64,000 bases of DNA from Vibrio maritimus (GCA_000755425.1 BBMT01000014.1:53885-117884); one strand, 5' to 3'. Numbered from the stretch's first letter, positions 18,883-28,404 are shown. The notes: a model not told the origin generated them from the letters alone. Numbers and translations are program-made.

Positions 18883-19194
18883 TTACTCCAAGGTCATCGC
18901 CAGTTGATAAGCCATGGCGCGTTCTTTTTCCGCATCACTGCTATCTAGCTTCTGTTTCAGCTTGCTGGTCGCCACCGACAGTGCTTCATAGGCGCTCAAA
19001 TGTGCCCGCCGAGCCCGTTCGATTTCAGGTGCTAAACGTGGGTCTTTCAGGAAAGGTCTATGGGTGTCCAAAAGCTCACGAAGCTGACCATCGTAGCGTT
19101 TGAGTGACTGCCAATCCTCGGTTTTGGCCGCCACCGTCATGCATTGGCTGAGGTGGCGAAACCGCTCGGGTGATACCTTATGCGTGTTTACCAA
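18883..19194 (-). CDS. lafD: FliT-type chaperone (LafD)
   Basis: A 103-residue, helical cytoplasmic protein directly after fliS, in the position of FliT/LafD, the chaperone of the cap protein FliD. It has several amphipathic helices (RFRHLSQCMTVAAKTEDW; LKQKLDSSDAEKERAMAYQL) but no catalytic motif. It overlaps fliS by 17 bases, which suggests coupled translation. The assignment rests mainly on size and position because FliT is weakly conserved. Confidence 0.78.
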   Translation of the reverse strand: MVNTHKVSPERFRHLSQCMTVAAKTEDWQSLKRYDGQLRELLDTHRPFLKDPRLAPEIERARRAHLSAYEALSVATSKLKQKLDSSDAEKERAMAYQLAMTLE

Positions 19195-19564
19195 AGTTCT
19201 CCCATCCTTCTTTTATGTGAGTCATGACTTTTTCTACATTTTCTAGTTTGTCGACATCGTTGTTGACGCTTGCTTGATACAGCTCGGCTTGGCAAAAATC
19301 GTAAAGTTGGTGCAAGTTAGCAGCGATCTCGCCGCCATTTTCATCATCGAGAGCACTATCTAGGCCAACAAGAATATTCATGCATTTGCTAATACCTTGG
19401 CCTTTTTGTTCCAAACGACCGTCTGTCATATGACCGCGAACGCGTTCGATTTCGTTAAGTAGTCCATCAATAAGCATCACCACAAGCTGATGTGGGTTAG
19501 CGGCCGCGGCTTGTGCGTTAAGATCGACTTGTTGATATGAGTCGTAACCTGAGTCCATTAGCAT
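19178..19564 (-). CDS. lafC: Flagellin export chaperone FliS (LafC)
   Basis: A 128-residue FliS that binds the C-terminus of flagellin LafA before export. It begins MLMDSGYDSYQQVDLNAQAA and has the family motif ANPHQLVVMLIDGLLNEIE (residues ~21-40), then a four-helix bundle. The first base overlaps the last base of the fliD gene. Intact. Confidence 0.92.
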   Translation of the reverse strand: MLMDSGYDSYQQVDLNAQAAAANPHQLVVMLIDGLLNEIERVRGHMTDGRLEQKGQGISKCMNILVGLDSALDDENGGEIAANLHQLYDFCQAELYQASVNNDVDKLENVEKVMTHIKEGWENFGKHA

Positions 19565-20934
19565 TAGATCATTCCTTGTGGTGTGCCGAACATGCCCATA
19601 GTGCTGTTCATTTGGTTGATTAAATTGTTCATTTGAGTAAATTGCGCGAGATAGCGGTTGTACGACATCTCGTATTTGCGCTCTAAACCAGCTTGTTTGG
19701 TTTCGATGCCCTCCAAAATGGTCTCAACATTGTCTTTTCGTCCACTAAATAAGCCCGTACTGCTTTGTACAAAGGGTTTGATCATGGAGTCGATTGAGTC
19801 AAAGAGATTGTTCTCACCATTGAAAAGGGTTTCTATTTGGTTGCTTTTGTCACGTTGAGCGGCTTCAAATTTGGAAGAGTCCAGCTCTAGTTTGCCGTCT
19901 CGGTTAGTGGTAATACCGATTTCATACAAACTGGTGCCATCAAAGGACTGGCGAATTAGGCCGCTTACTTGATTTTCGATGGATCGTATCGTTGGGTCAT
20001 TAGCCAGCACACCACGTGCGCTATCCTCTCCACCAATAGACGTATGAGTGTCTAATGCGTCGATAAGTGTGTTGTAGGCTTCGATAAATTTGTTAACACT
20101 TTCTTTAGTGGCTTCTTGATCTGAGCCTACAGTTAGCATGGTGCCTGCTTCACCGGTTTGGTTTGTTTTGGCAACGGTAAATGAAACACCTTCAATAGCA
20201 TTATCAAAGGTGTTGGAGCTGTTGGTTATGATTAAACCATTTTCTCCGCCTAAACTGACGATCGCGTCTTTCGCATCAGAAAGGGTCGCCATATTGGCGG
20301 GAACGAAGGCTTGCGAGACCCAGCTCCAATCTTCATCCGTCGGTAGGTTGCTAACACTGGTAGTGATGACATTTTCAGAGCCCGTTTCGCTGCTGGTAAG
20401 CACAAAGTGTGTTTCGCCATTGCTTCGAACGAGAGAGGCATTGGCTCCGGTATTGTCGGGGTGCTCATTAATGGCTTTAACCAAAGACTCAATCGTCGGT
20501 TTACCGTCGGCATTAGTTTCTAGAGTCGAAAAGTCGATAGTAAAACTGTCTGTTCCTACGCCGATTTGAAGCTCACCACTTGCAGGCAGGGTGGTGTCTT
20601 GAGTGATGGAGTTGGGCATTCCAGCAACAATTTGGTGTTTGCTGGCGAGCTGCTTTACAAATAGCTCATAGCTGCCCGCGATAGCTTTATTATCCGCTGA
20701 AGCCGTTAAATATCCCTCTTGCGAGAGAGTGGCTGAGTTCTTGATGATGCTCTCAGTTGAGCTGTTCATGCCATTGATGGCGGTTTGAAACGCTTTGAGT
20801 GCACTTTCGACTTCTGTAAGTGCGGTGAGCTGCGCTTGATAACGGCTAGCTTGTGCCTGATAACGTAATTCAAAAGGCTGTATATCAAAGGTGGCTAAAT
20901 TTTGAGCCATGGTAATCGGGTCGATTGAACTCAT
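19564..20934 (-). CDS. lafB: Filament cap protein FliD (LafB)
   Basis: A 456-residue cap protein (HAP2) that helps flagellin fold at the filament tip. The N-terminal FliD domain (ITMAQNLATFDIQPFELRYQ; LTALTEVESALKAFQTAI) and C-terminal domain (RLTVGSD-like TVGSDQEATKESVNKFIEAY and a terminal coiled coil ERKYEMSYNRYLAQFTQMN) are both present. Divided from lafA by ~200 bases, so it probably has its own late promoter heading fliD-S-T-K-L-A-motAB; I found no convincing sigma-28 consensus. Intact. Confidence 0.92.
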   Translation of the reverse strand: MSSIDPITMAQNLATFDIQPFELRYQAQASRYQAQLTALTEVESALKAFQTAINGMNSSTESIIKNSATLSQEGYLTASADNKAIAGSYELFVKQLASKHQIVAGMPNSITQDTTLPASGELQIGVGTDSFTIDFSTLETNADGKPTIESLVKAINEHPDNTGANASLVRSNGETHFVLTSSETGSENVITTSVSNLPTDEDWSWVSQAFVPANMATLSDAKDAIVSLGGENGLIITNSSNTFDNAIEGVSFTVAKTNQTGEAGTMLTVGSDQEATKESVNKFIEAYNTLIDALDTHTSIGGEDSARGVLANDPTIRSIENQVSGLIRQSFDGTSLYEIGITTNRDGKLELDSSKFEAAQRDKSNQIETLFNGENNLFDSIDSMIKPFVQSSTGLFSGRKDNVETILEGIETKQAGLERKYEMSYNRYLAQFTQMNNLINQMNSTMGMFGTPQGMI

Positions 20935-21096
20935 AGTGATTCCTTCAGCGTTAAGTTATGTCCATCAGACAAATGTTGGTGTAAGAATGACAGCAACTAT
21001 TGTGCCCAAGTTAAGTGGTTGATATTTAATGTTTTGATGTGTTAATGGGAAGCGAAGTTTCCTCTTGGTTCATTCCGCTTCCCCTGCTTCAGAGCT

Positions 21097-21122
21097 AAAA
21101 AAACCTCCCGAAGGAGGTTTTT
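21097..21122 (-). terminator. Intrinsic terminator of lafA
   Basis: On the minus strand, AAAACCTCC, loop TTCG, GGAGGTTTT followed by further T (plus-strand A-run 21097-21103). It ends 15 bases after the lafA stop. A stable UUCG-type tetraloop suits an abundant flagellin message. Confidence 0.9.
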
Positions 21123-21136
21123 GGGATAGCGAGTAA

Positions 21137-22009
21137 TTAGCCAAGTAGTGACATCGCCATGCTAGGCATTTGCTTACTTGTCGCCAGCATTTGTGTACCA
21201 GCTTGCATTAGCATTTGTTGCTTAGTCATGTTTGCAGATTCAACCGCGTAATCAGCGTCAGTAATACGACCTTTTGCAGCTGCCGTGTTTTCAGAGACGT
21301 TTTGTAGGTTGCTGATGGTGTGTTCTAGGCGGTTGATGTTGGCACCAAATTGCGAGCGTGTACCACTAATGTGATCAAGTACAGCAGTAATTGAGTCCAT
21401 CTCTGCTGTTGCACTAGTAGTTAGGTTTACGGCTGCGGTACCAGTAGCAGCAGCACCGTTTGTACCTGCTGTTGCACCAAAGAAGTTAGCGATTTCGGCT
21501 AAGCCATCATTTACATCAACAGTCAGACGCTCTGTCGATGATGCGCCAATTTGGAATTGCACACCGCCAGCTTTATCGAATCCATCTGCAGCAAATAGCT
21601 TTTGACCTGCACCGTAAGATGTTTCTTCAAGAATACGCTTACCTTCTGCAATAAGCTCTGTATATTCAGCATCCATTGCTGCAATTTCACTTGCACCGTT
21701 AGTACCATTCGCTGCTTGTGTGGCTAGGTCGCTCATTCTATATGCGATGTTAGTTAGCTCTTCTAGTGCGCCTTCACCAGTTTGCATCATTGAGATAGCA
21801 TCTTGAGAGTTACGCATTGCAACAGACATACCGCGAGTTTGCGCTTCTAGCTTGTTAGCAATAGTCAAACCTGCTGCATCGTCAGCTGCTGAGTTAATGC
21901 GAAGACCAGTACTTAGACGCTCCATTGCTGTTCCTAGCAAATCATTTGATTTATTTAGGTTGCCTTGAGTAACTAGTGCTGTGTAATTAGTGTGCATTGA
22001 TAGAGCCAT
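21137..22009 (-). CDS. lafA: Lateral flagellin LafA
   Basis: The 290-residue filament subunit of the lateral flagella. N-terminal D0/D1: LNKSNDLLGTAMERLSTGLR, INSAADDAAGLTIANKLEAQ; C-terminal D1/D0: RSQFGANINRLEHTISNLQN and MTKQQMLMQAGTQMLATSKQ. The variable middle (residues ~165-225) is rich in Gly, Ala and Thr. Strong ribosome site CAAGGAGAAG. It is monocistronic between its own terminator and a 289-base upstream region containing the heptamer array at 22162. Shorter than polar flagellins (~375 residues), as expected for LafA. Confidence 0.95.
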   Translation of the reverse strand: MALSMHTNYTALVTQGNLNKSNDLLGTAMERLSTGLRINSAADDAAGLTIANKLEAQTRGMSVAMRNSQDAISMMQTGEGALEELTNIAYRMSDLATQAANGTNGASEIAAMDAEYTELIAEGKRILEETSYGAGQKLFAADGFDKAGGVQFQIGASSTERLTVDVNDGLAEIANFFGATAGTNGAAATGTAAVNLTTSATAEMDSITAVLDHISGTRSQFGANINRLEHTISNLQNVSENTAAAKGRITDADYAVESANMTKQQMLMQAGTQMLATSKQMPSMAMSLLG

Positions 22010-22161
22010 GAGACTTCTCCTTGAATGATGTCAATTTGGGACCATAGCCCCGCTCACTAACTAGAGGCGGTTGGTTGATTTTGAAAATTAATTGGAAAAA
22101 TGAAAAAAAGCTAAGAAATTGAAAAGTAGTGGAAAAGTTGTGATGTTGGTTCAAGATTAAT

Positions 22162-22245
22162 GGTACTTGGTACTTGGTACTTGGTACTTGGTACTTGGTA
22201 CTTGGTACTTGGTACTTGGTACTTGGTACTTGGTACTTGGTACTT
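22162..22245. repeat. Tandem array of 12 perfect GGTACTT heptamers
   Basis: Twelve uninterrupted copies of the 7-base unit GGTACTT, followed by GGTCCTCGGGGGAGC and an AGGACC that can pair back with GGTCCT. It lies in the gap between the EAL-like gene and lafA, about 150 bases upstream of the flagellin start. Perfect copies suggest recent slippage, so copy number probably varies among strains. Confidence 0.95.
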
Positions 22246-22298
22246 GGTCCTCGGGGGAGCTCCTACCACCAAGGACCTAGGACCGCTCTTATCCGTTT

Positions 22299-23318
22299 TT
22301 ATCCATTCTTTTCTTCTACCTGCCTAACAATAGCCTCAATCTCTTCATCAACAAACTCTGTCTTCGCTGACTGATACATATTGTCGATACTGGCATCCAG
22401 CAGCGCTTGCTGTTGGTCGCGTTCGGCTTGTTCTTGTGCGAGTTGGTTTTGGGCTTCGATTTGTTGATCGGCAAACTGTTCGGCCTTGGCGCGTTCGCGC
22501 TGTTTTTTACGCATTTCTGCTTTGGGGTCTTCAAAACCTTTGAAGTGCACAGGAATAGGCACGTCGGATACATAGCCAAAATAGTATTTGGCGCCAAGCA
22601 TCTTATATTGCGACAAGGTATTTTGGCTGGTGACACGACCGGCCACCAATGTTGCTTTGCGGCGCTTGATGTAGCGGATTACTGGCAGAAGCGCGCGTTT
22701 TTCGTCTTGGCTATCGAGTGAGTTAGAAATCTTAATCATCTGTGGGTCAAATGGCGTTAGGTACTCTAAATCACTGATGGGTAGGTGCACATCAAAGCAA
22801 ACTTTGTGAAAGCGATCTTCAAGTCGCTCCAGTATCGCCTTGGTGGCGGGGTTGCTGGCCTCGCCTGGGGTGAGATACAAGCTTGGGATCAGCATCGACA
22901 TCGGCTGTTTGAAGTGTTGCCCTAGCTGGTCAATAAAGTGTTTGCCTTCTGGACGCAGTAAGGTGCAGGCGTTCATGGAAAACACTAAGTTGTTGAGTAG
23001 ATCCGGATGAAAGGTTTCTAACTCAAATTGGGTTTGTCTAACCGCCAGATATAAGGCGAACAGGTCGAGCGCTGCGCGCACAGTATCGGATATATCGAGT
23101 GCAAATACGCTGTGATCCTTCTTGTCACCATAACGCAAGGTGATGTACTGATATTCTATCTCGTCACTGCTGCAATACCGAATAGGCTGGCACGCATGAC
23201 ACACCTCATCGGCAGCCATGAGCTCGGCAAGTTTATGATCGTCGTCGGTGACCGCATTATCCTCTATCATGCGCAGCACAAAGAGGAACTGGGCCCTATA
23301 GCTACTTAAATTATCCAA
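22299..23318 (-). CDS. Degenerate EAL-domain protein of the lateral flagellar operon
   Basis: A 339-residue cytoplasmic protein with a recognisable but eroded EAL fold: ACQPIRYCSSDEIEYQYITL in place of the EAL strand, the N of FSMNACTLL, MIKIS for the conserved Lys strand, and AKYYFGYVSDVP near the end. The catalytic Glu of EAL and the DDFG metal motif (here FDVHLPI) are missing, so it should not cleave cyclic-di-GMP. Residues ~255-310 form a Gln/Glu/Lys-rich coiled coil. Its start overlaps the flhA stop by eight bases, so it is the last gene of fliMNPQR-flhBA. A regulatory or sensing role is inferred. Confidence 0.72.
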   Translation of the reverse strand: MDNLSSYRAQFLFVLRMIEDNAVTDDDHKLAELMAADEVCHACQPIRYCSSDEIEYQYITLRYGDKKDHSVFALDISDTVRAALDLFALYLAVRQTQFELETFHPDLLNNLVFSMNACTLLRPEGKHFIDQLGQHFKQPMSMLIPSLYLTPGEASNPATKAILERLEDRFHKVCFDVHLPISDLEYLTPFDPQMIKISNSLDSQDEKRALLPVIRYIKRRKATLVAGRVTSQNTLSQYKMLGAKYYFGYVSDVPIPVHFKGFEDPKAEMRKKQRERAKAEQFADQQIEAQNQLAQEQAERDQQQALLDASIDNMYQSAKTEFVDEEIEAIVRQVEEKNG

Positions 23319-25404
23319 GGTTTCCTACCACGTTGATTTGTTTGCTTTCAGGGATTTCGTTGTATGACAACACGGCCAATCCCTGTGAGAAGGTGCGGGC
23401 ATAGCGCGCAATCAGCGGCCTTAGCTGCGGCATCACCAAGAGTATTGGTGCCAATCCTTGCTGCTTTAGCTGCTGTTGTATTAGAGGCAGATTCTGTTGG
23501 AACTGACTCAAAATATTCGGTTCAATCGGGAAGCTATCCAGAATCACGTTACCATTCGCTTGCGCTTGATGCAGTGATTGCATAAGCATTTGTTCTAACT
23601 CATCGGAAAGGGCGTATACGTTCAGCTCTTTGCGCTGGCCTGCGACGAGGTTAACCAGAGTGCGGCGCAATGCACAACGCACGTCCGAGGCAAGCAGGAT
23701 CGGCTCTTTGGTGTTCTCTGCCGATTCCAACATAGTATTGGCAATGGTGCGAATGTCTTTTAGCGGTACCTGATCGAGCAGCAGTTGTCTGTACACCTTT
23801 AACTGTTGTGCTGGGTTTAAAGCTGCACCGAGTGCTTCGGCAAGCTTGGGCGCTTGTTGGGTTAAACGCAGGTTCATCGCGTCGACATCGTCGTGGGTAA
23901 ATAGCTCTGCAAGATGAGACTTCATGACTTTACTGATATGGGTCGCAATCACGGTGGCGTCGTCTACTACTTGATAACCCATGTTGAGCGCTTTGGCTTT
24001 GTCGTTGTGCTCAATCCAAACCGCAGGTAGGTGATAAGCAGGATCGCTACCTAAGATACCATCGACTTCGCCATAGGTTTCGCCCACAGCGATTGCCATG
24101 AGGCGGTCTGGCTCGATAAAGCCTTCTTCGATGACCTCACCGTTAAGCGCAATGGTGTATTGATTGGGTTTTAGGCTTAGGTTGTCGCGAATGCGGACTT
24201 CTGGTAGCAAAAAGCCCACTTGCTCTGAAAGGTTTTTTCTTACCCCGCGAATACGCTGCAGCACTGGCGCGCCTTGCTCTTTGTTCACAAGGTGTACTAG
24301 ACGATAACCCAGCGCGAGCGACAAACTTTGCACGTGGGGAATATCATCCCAAGAGAGCGGTTGTTCGCTGTCGTTTTGCATCGCATGGCTGATGGCTTCG
24401 ACTTCATCAAGCTGCGGATCATCACTAGGTGCTTTCGACTGCTTCCAGCCTGCAAACGCCAAGACAGCGGAAAAGGTAAAGAAGGCCAAGTGTGGCATGC
24501 CCGGTACTAGACCAATAATCAGCATGATCGCCGAAACGGTGTACAGCGTGGCTGGTGTTGCTAACAGCTGCTTTTGCATGGTGTCAGCCATGTCGCTGTC
24601 ACTGTCATTAATGCGCGTCACAATAATGGCAGCTGCGGTTGCGAGCAGTAGCGATGGGATTTGTGCTACCAAGCCATCACCGATGGTCAGCAGGGCGTAG
24701 GTTTTAAACGCTTCCGATGCTGGCAGTCCATGCTCAAATACACCAATGCTGATACCGCCAATGATGTTGATGAATAGGATCATCAAACCAGCGACCGCAT
24801 CGCCGCGCACAAACTTGGACGCACCATCCATCGAACCGTGGAAATCGGCTTCGTTAGCCACTTCTTTACGTCGGGTACGCGCCGCTTCTTGGTCGATAAG
24901 ACCGGCGTTCAAGTCCGCATCGATCGCCATCTGTTTGCCTGGAAGGGCATCTAAGGTAAAGCGCGCCGATACTTCAGAAATACGCTCACCACCTTTGGTG
25001 ATCACCACAAAGTTAATGATCATCAAGATGACAAAAATCACCATACCGACCACATAGTTGCCGCCGATCACCACTTCACCAAACGCTTGAATCACCTTAC
25101 CCGCGGCATCGCCACCGTTGTGACCCTCAAGCAAAACAATACGGGTTGAGGCTACGTTGAGCGTCAAACGCATTAAGGTGGCGATCAGCAAGATGGTCGG
25201 AAACACTGAGAAATCGAGCGGACGTTTCGCCGTGGTACTGACAAGCAGCACCAAAATCGCCAACACGATGTTGAAGGTAAACAGAGCATCCAGCAGCAAA
25301 GGTGGCAATGGCAAAATCACCATGGCCAAAATCATCAGCAGAACAATGGGAATGCCGATGTATCCTTTTCCTGAGCGTCTAAGTTGATGAAGACGATTCA
25401 ACAT
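23311..25404 (-). CDS. flhA: Flagellar export gate protein FlhA, lateral system
   Basis: A 697-residue export-gate protein. The N-terminal half has ~8 membrane helices (residues 18-325) with the FHIPEP-type loop motifs DFSVFPTILLIATLMRLTLN, FVVITKGGERISEVSARFTL and LPGKQMAIDADLNAGLIDQE. The cytoplasmic half docks chaperone-substrate complexes and forms the export ring. Normal length, intact. It sits at the end of the type III export genes, 36 bases after flhB, and overlaps the EAL-like gene. Confidence 0.95.
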   Translation of the reverse strand: MLNRLHQLRRSGKGYIGIPIVLLMILAMVILPLPPLLLDALFTFNIVLAILVLLVSTTAKRPLDFSVFPTILLIATLMRLTLNVASTRIVLLEGHNGGDAAGKVIQAFGEVVIGGNYVVGMVIFVILMIINFVVITKGGERISEVSARFTLDALPGKQMAIDADLNAGLIDQEAARTRRKEVANEADFHGSMDGASKFVRGDAVAGLMILFINIIGGISIGVFEHGLPASEAFKTYALLTIGDGLVAQIPSLLLATAAAIIVTRINDSDSDMADTMQKQLLATPATLYTVSAIMLIIGLVPGMPHLAFFTFSAVLAFAGWKQSKAPSDDPQLDEVEAISHAMQNDSEQPLSWDDIPHVQSLSLALGYRLVHLVNKEQGAPVLQRIRGVRKNLSEQVGFLLPEVRIRDNLSLKPNQYTIALNGEVIEEGFIEPDRLMAIAVGETYGEVDGILGSDPAYHLPAVWIEHNDKAKALNMGYQVVDDATVIATHISKVMKSHLAELFTHDDVDAMNLRLTQQAPKLAEALGAALNPAQQLKVYRQLLLDQVPLKDIRTIANTMLESAENTKEPILLASDVRCALRRTLVNLVAGQRKELNVYALSDELEQMLMQSLHQAQANGNVILDSFPIEPNILSQFQQNLPLIQQQLKQQGLAPILLVMPQLRPLIARYARTFSQGLAVLSYNEIPESKQINVVGNLG

Positions 25405-25440
25405 ATGTGTTCCTTTGTTGTTTCGAGTGCGCTAAGCAGG

Positions 25441-26567
25441 TTAATGCTGCAAGTGCTTAGGGATAGTAAAAGACGGTAACGGCATCGGTTTTTTACCGCT
25501 GCCGCGGCGAAATGCTTTGAGCTGCATGACGTAAGTCAGTATGTGCGCCACGGCGATATAGAGCTGGCTTGGTATGGCTTGCTCTATCGCAGTGGTATGG
25601 TAAATGGCACGGGTGAGTGGCGGTGAATTAAGCACCTCCACGTTGTTTTCTCTGGCAATACGTTGAATGTGCATCGCGGTTTCATCAATGCCTTTGGCGA
25701 CCACAAACGGTGCTTCTGATAAATCGGTATCGTACTTGAGAGCGACCGCGTAGTGAGTCGGGTTGGTGATCACTACATCGGCTTTTGGCACCGCTTGGTC
25801 GATTTTGCGACGAGCGAACTGCTGTTGGATCTGGCGAATGCGCTGTTTCACCTCTGGTCGACCTTCGTTGTTCTTGTACTCTTCTTTGAGCTCTTGCTTG
25901 GTCATTTTGAGCTGCTTTAGGTGCTCGTAACGTTGGTAGGGGATATCAATCACCCCGAAAATCAGCAGCGCTACGCCCATCAAAAGCAAGCCTTCAAATA
26001 AGATGGTCATGACTAAGGTAATGCCTGATTCAAAGTCAGCTTTTGCATCCCGAGTAGCTGTGAAAAGTTGCTGTCGAGATAGGTATAAAGCAGAGCAAAA
26101 ATCACCGCGACCTTGAGCGAGGACTTAATGAGTTCAACCACAGAGCGCGAAGAGAACATGCGCTTGATGCCAGACAAAGGATTGAGCTTACTCAGCTTTG
26201 GCTGAATATTGGCAGGTCGAAACATCCAACCGCCTAAAATTAGACTGCTGCCAACGGAGGCAATAATGATGACGGCAAATAGCGGTAGCAGCAGCTCAAT
26301 GATGATCGCCAGACTCTGCCCAAGCTGCTCCAGCATTTGCTGTGGGTTTTCTAAATCGTGGCGTGTTAGCGACATATTGAAGTGAAACACCCCTGAAATG
26401 TGCTCCCAAATCCAAGGTAGCTGGCTGTAGAAAAACATCGCTACAATCAAAAATAGCACCGCTGTGGTGAATTCTTTGGCGCGGGGTATTTGGCCTTCTT
26501 GCCTCGCCTTTTTGACTTTCTGGGGCGAGGCTTTCTCGGTTTTGTCCTGACTCGACTGCTCACTCAT
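25441..26567 (-). CDS. flhB: Flagellar export switch protein FlhB, lateral system (frameshifted)
   Basis: Membrane protein that switches export from hook to filament substrates after cleaving itself at NPTH. N-terminal part: SQDKTEKASPQKVKKARQEG, typical FlhB, then four membrane helices. The C-terminal part has VITNPTHYAVALKYD with the autocleavage motif intact, and VPSQLY-like IPSQLYIAVAHILTYV. One base is missing near 26015 (LTLNQ then ITLVMTILFEG). About 375 residues joined. Overlaps the fliR stop by four bases (ATGA). Confidence 0.92.
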
Positions 26568-27338
26568 GCGCCGCCCACCATAAACAGGTTGAGGTAAGAC
26601 AGCGTCTCGTGCACCAGCGCGGTATAGCGACTTGGGATACCGCTCACCGTAATCAAAATACTAAATAGACCCAGCAACATGGTCATGGGAAAGCCAAGCG
26701 CGTAGACGTTCAAACTCGGTGCGGCGCGGTTCATCACACCAAAACTGATGTTGGCAAGCAGCATAGACACAATCGCCGGCAGCGCCAGTGCTAAGGCAGA
26801 AGCGAACATCCAACCAAATAGCGATACTAGCTATCGAGTGAGAACACCGATAACCCCGAACCTACCGGCCAAACGACAAAGCTTTGCACCAGAATGTCGA
26901 TGACTAGCAGATGTCCTTCAAGCGCCAGAAACAGCAAGGTACAGAGCAGCAAAAAGATGCGACCGAGAATAGCGACCGATAGACCGTTAACCGGATCGTT
27001 CATGATGGCCATACCGAGACCCATTTGCAGTGACACTATCTGTCCCAGCATGGTGAAGATATTGAAAAACAGATGCAGAATAAGCCGAAGAACACGCCCC
27101 ACATGGCTTGTTCAAAGGCGAGAAACAGCGACGTCATCGAAAATAAGTCGACAGCGGGCATCGCTGGCATCAGTGGTGCGGTGATCACCACAATCGATAG
27201 GGCGAGCAGCGCTCGTACCCAAACCGGAATTAACGCGTCGCCGAAAAATGGCATGGCCAAAAAAGCAGCCCCAATCCTGAAAAAGGGCCACCATAATTGG
27301 CCGAGCCATTGTGAAATTTCGGCGAACGTAATTTGCAT
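26564..27338 (-). CDS. fliR: Flagellar export protein FliR, lateral system (two frameshifts)
   Basis: Inner-membrane export-gate protein of about 258 residues. Pieces in three frames join: ITFAEISQWLGQLWWPFFRI (N-terminus), a middle part from ~27090 (LILHLFFNIFTMLGQIVSLQ, MGLGMAIMNDPVNG, FLALEGHLLVIDILV), and the end (LALPAIVSMLLANISFGVMN; PSLNVYALGFPMTMLLGLF). The breaks are near 27090 and 26815. Start at ATG 27338 just after the fliQ stop at 27346. Together with FliP and FliQ it forms the protein-conducting pore. Confidence 0.9.
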
Positions 27339-27345
27339 CAACCAA

Positions 27346-27606
27346 TCATCCTGGAATGTTGTGGAACAAGTAGTCGAATAATTCCATCAGTTTTCTCAGC
27401 ATCCAGTGACCGGCGAAGATCACCATCAGCAAGGTAGCCAGTAGTTTAGGGAGAAAGCTCAATGTTTGTTCTTGGATCTGTGTTGCGGCCTGAAACACCG
27501 CAATTACTAAACCAACCAAGAGTCCGGGTACCACGAGTACCATCACCATAGTGATGATGAGCCAAACGGCGTTAGAGAACAGCGCGACAGTCATTTCTGG
27601 AGTCAT
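27346..27606 (-). CDS. fliQ: Flagellar export protein FliQ, lateral system
   Basis: An 86-residue, two-helix gate protein (MTPEMTVALFSNAVWLIITM; VPGLLVGLVIAVFQAATQIQ; EQTLSFLPKLLATLLMVIF). The TQIQEQTLSFLPK loop is the family hallmark. Intact, between fliP (nine-base gap) and fliR (seven-base gap). Confidence 0.94.
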   Translation of the reverse strand: MTPEMTVALFSNAVWLIITMVMVLVVPGLLVGLVIAVFQAATQIQEQTLSFLPKLLATLLMVIFAGHWMLRKLMELFDYLFHNIPG

Positions 27607-27615
27607 AGCGTGTCC

Positions 27616-28404
27616 TTACCCGGTGCTAAAGCTGGCAGAAAGTGTGCCTACCGTCATCGCCCAGCCATCGACCAATACGAACACCACTAACTTAAATGGC
27701 AGCGACACAATCAGCGGCGACAGCATCATCATACCCATAGCCATCAAGACACTTGCTACGACTAAGTCGATGATCAAAAAAGGAATAAACAGCATAAAAC
27801 CAATCTGGAATGCAGTTTTTAGCTCACTGATAACAAACGCGGGCAGCACAATCGCAAACGAGATTTCTTCCACATCAGAGTCAACAGGCTCATTGGCAAT
27901 GCGCAGCATTTGCTCCAGCGAATTGCGCTGGGTTTGCGCCAACATAAAGTGACGAACCGGCTTTTCTGCGGTTGAGAACGCTTGCATCAAAGTGATTTCA
28001 CCCTGGTCGTAGGGCAAAAACGCATTCTCATACACATCGCTCCAAACTGGGCGCATGATGAGGATGCTCAAACACAGGGCAATACCAATCAGCACGCGGT
28101 TAGGCGGGCTTTGCTGCAAGCCGAGCGCTTGACGCAAGATTGCCAGCACAACAATGATGCGCGTGAAGCTGGTGGCCATCAGCAAGAAGGCCGGCAGAAA
28201 ACTTAGCGCCGTCATTAGCAGCAAGATTTGCAGCTTAACGCTGTACTCTTGCTCCGACTGACCATCGTTGACGGTCAAAAAAGTCAGGCCATTCTCTGCC
28301 CAAGCTGGCTGGCTACTGAGTAGCAATAGCACGCCAACCACACAGAGCGAGGCGAGTGTGCGCCATCTCGATGTAGGAATTGTCTGAGTGCTTAAGCTCA
28401 ACAT
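27616..28404 (-). CDS. fliP: Flagellar export protein FliP, lateral system
   Basis: A 262-residue gate protein with a cleavable signal peptide ending QPAWA, as usual for FliP. Hallmarks: LLLMTALSFLPAFLLMATSF, TRIIVVLAILRQALGLQQSP, VLPAFVISELKTAFQIGFML and LIIDLVVASVLMAMGMMMLS. Intact. No fliO lies between fliN and fliP here, which is the usual arrangement in lateral systems. Confidence 0.94.
   Translation of the reverse strand: MLSLSTQTIPTSRWRTLASLCVVGVLLLLSSQPAWAENGLTFLTVNDGQSEQEYSVKLQILLLMTALSFLPAFLLMATSFTRIIVVLAILRQALGLQQSPPNRVLIGIALCLSILIMRPVWSDVYENAFLPYDQGEITLMQAFSTAEKPVRHFMLAQTQRNSLEQMLRIANEPVDSDVEEISFAIVLPAFVISELKTAFQIGFMLFIPFLIIDLVVASVLMAMGMMMLSPLIVSLPFKLVVFVLVDGWAMTVGTLSASFSTG

Noticed and set aside
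20138..20569. 143-residue plus-strand open frame within fliD
   Set aside because: Antisense shadow of fliD, which is full length and conserved.
22010..22160. Sigma-28 promoter for lafA
   Set aside because: No TAAA-N15-GCCGATAA-like match could be placed with acceptable spacing; the best partial (GCCTCTAG) has no -35 partner.
22162..22245. CRISPR-like array
   Set aside because: Units are 7 bases with no spacers, so it is a simple tandem repeat.
22174..22374. Open frame reading VLGTWYLVLGTWYL repeats
   Set aside because: It is only the translation of the GGTACTT heptamer array; no ribosome site or continuation.
27551..27952. 133-residue plus-strand open frame over fliQ/fliP
   Set aside because: Antisense to two intact conserved export genes; Ile/Ser/Asn-rich composition typical of a shadow of membrane-protein codons.
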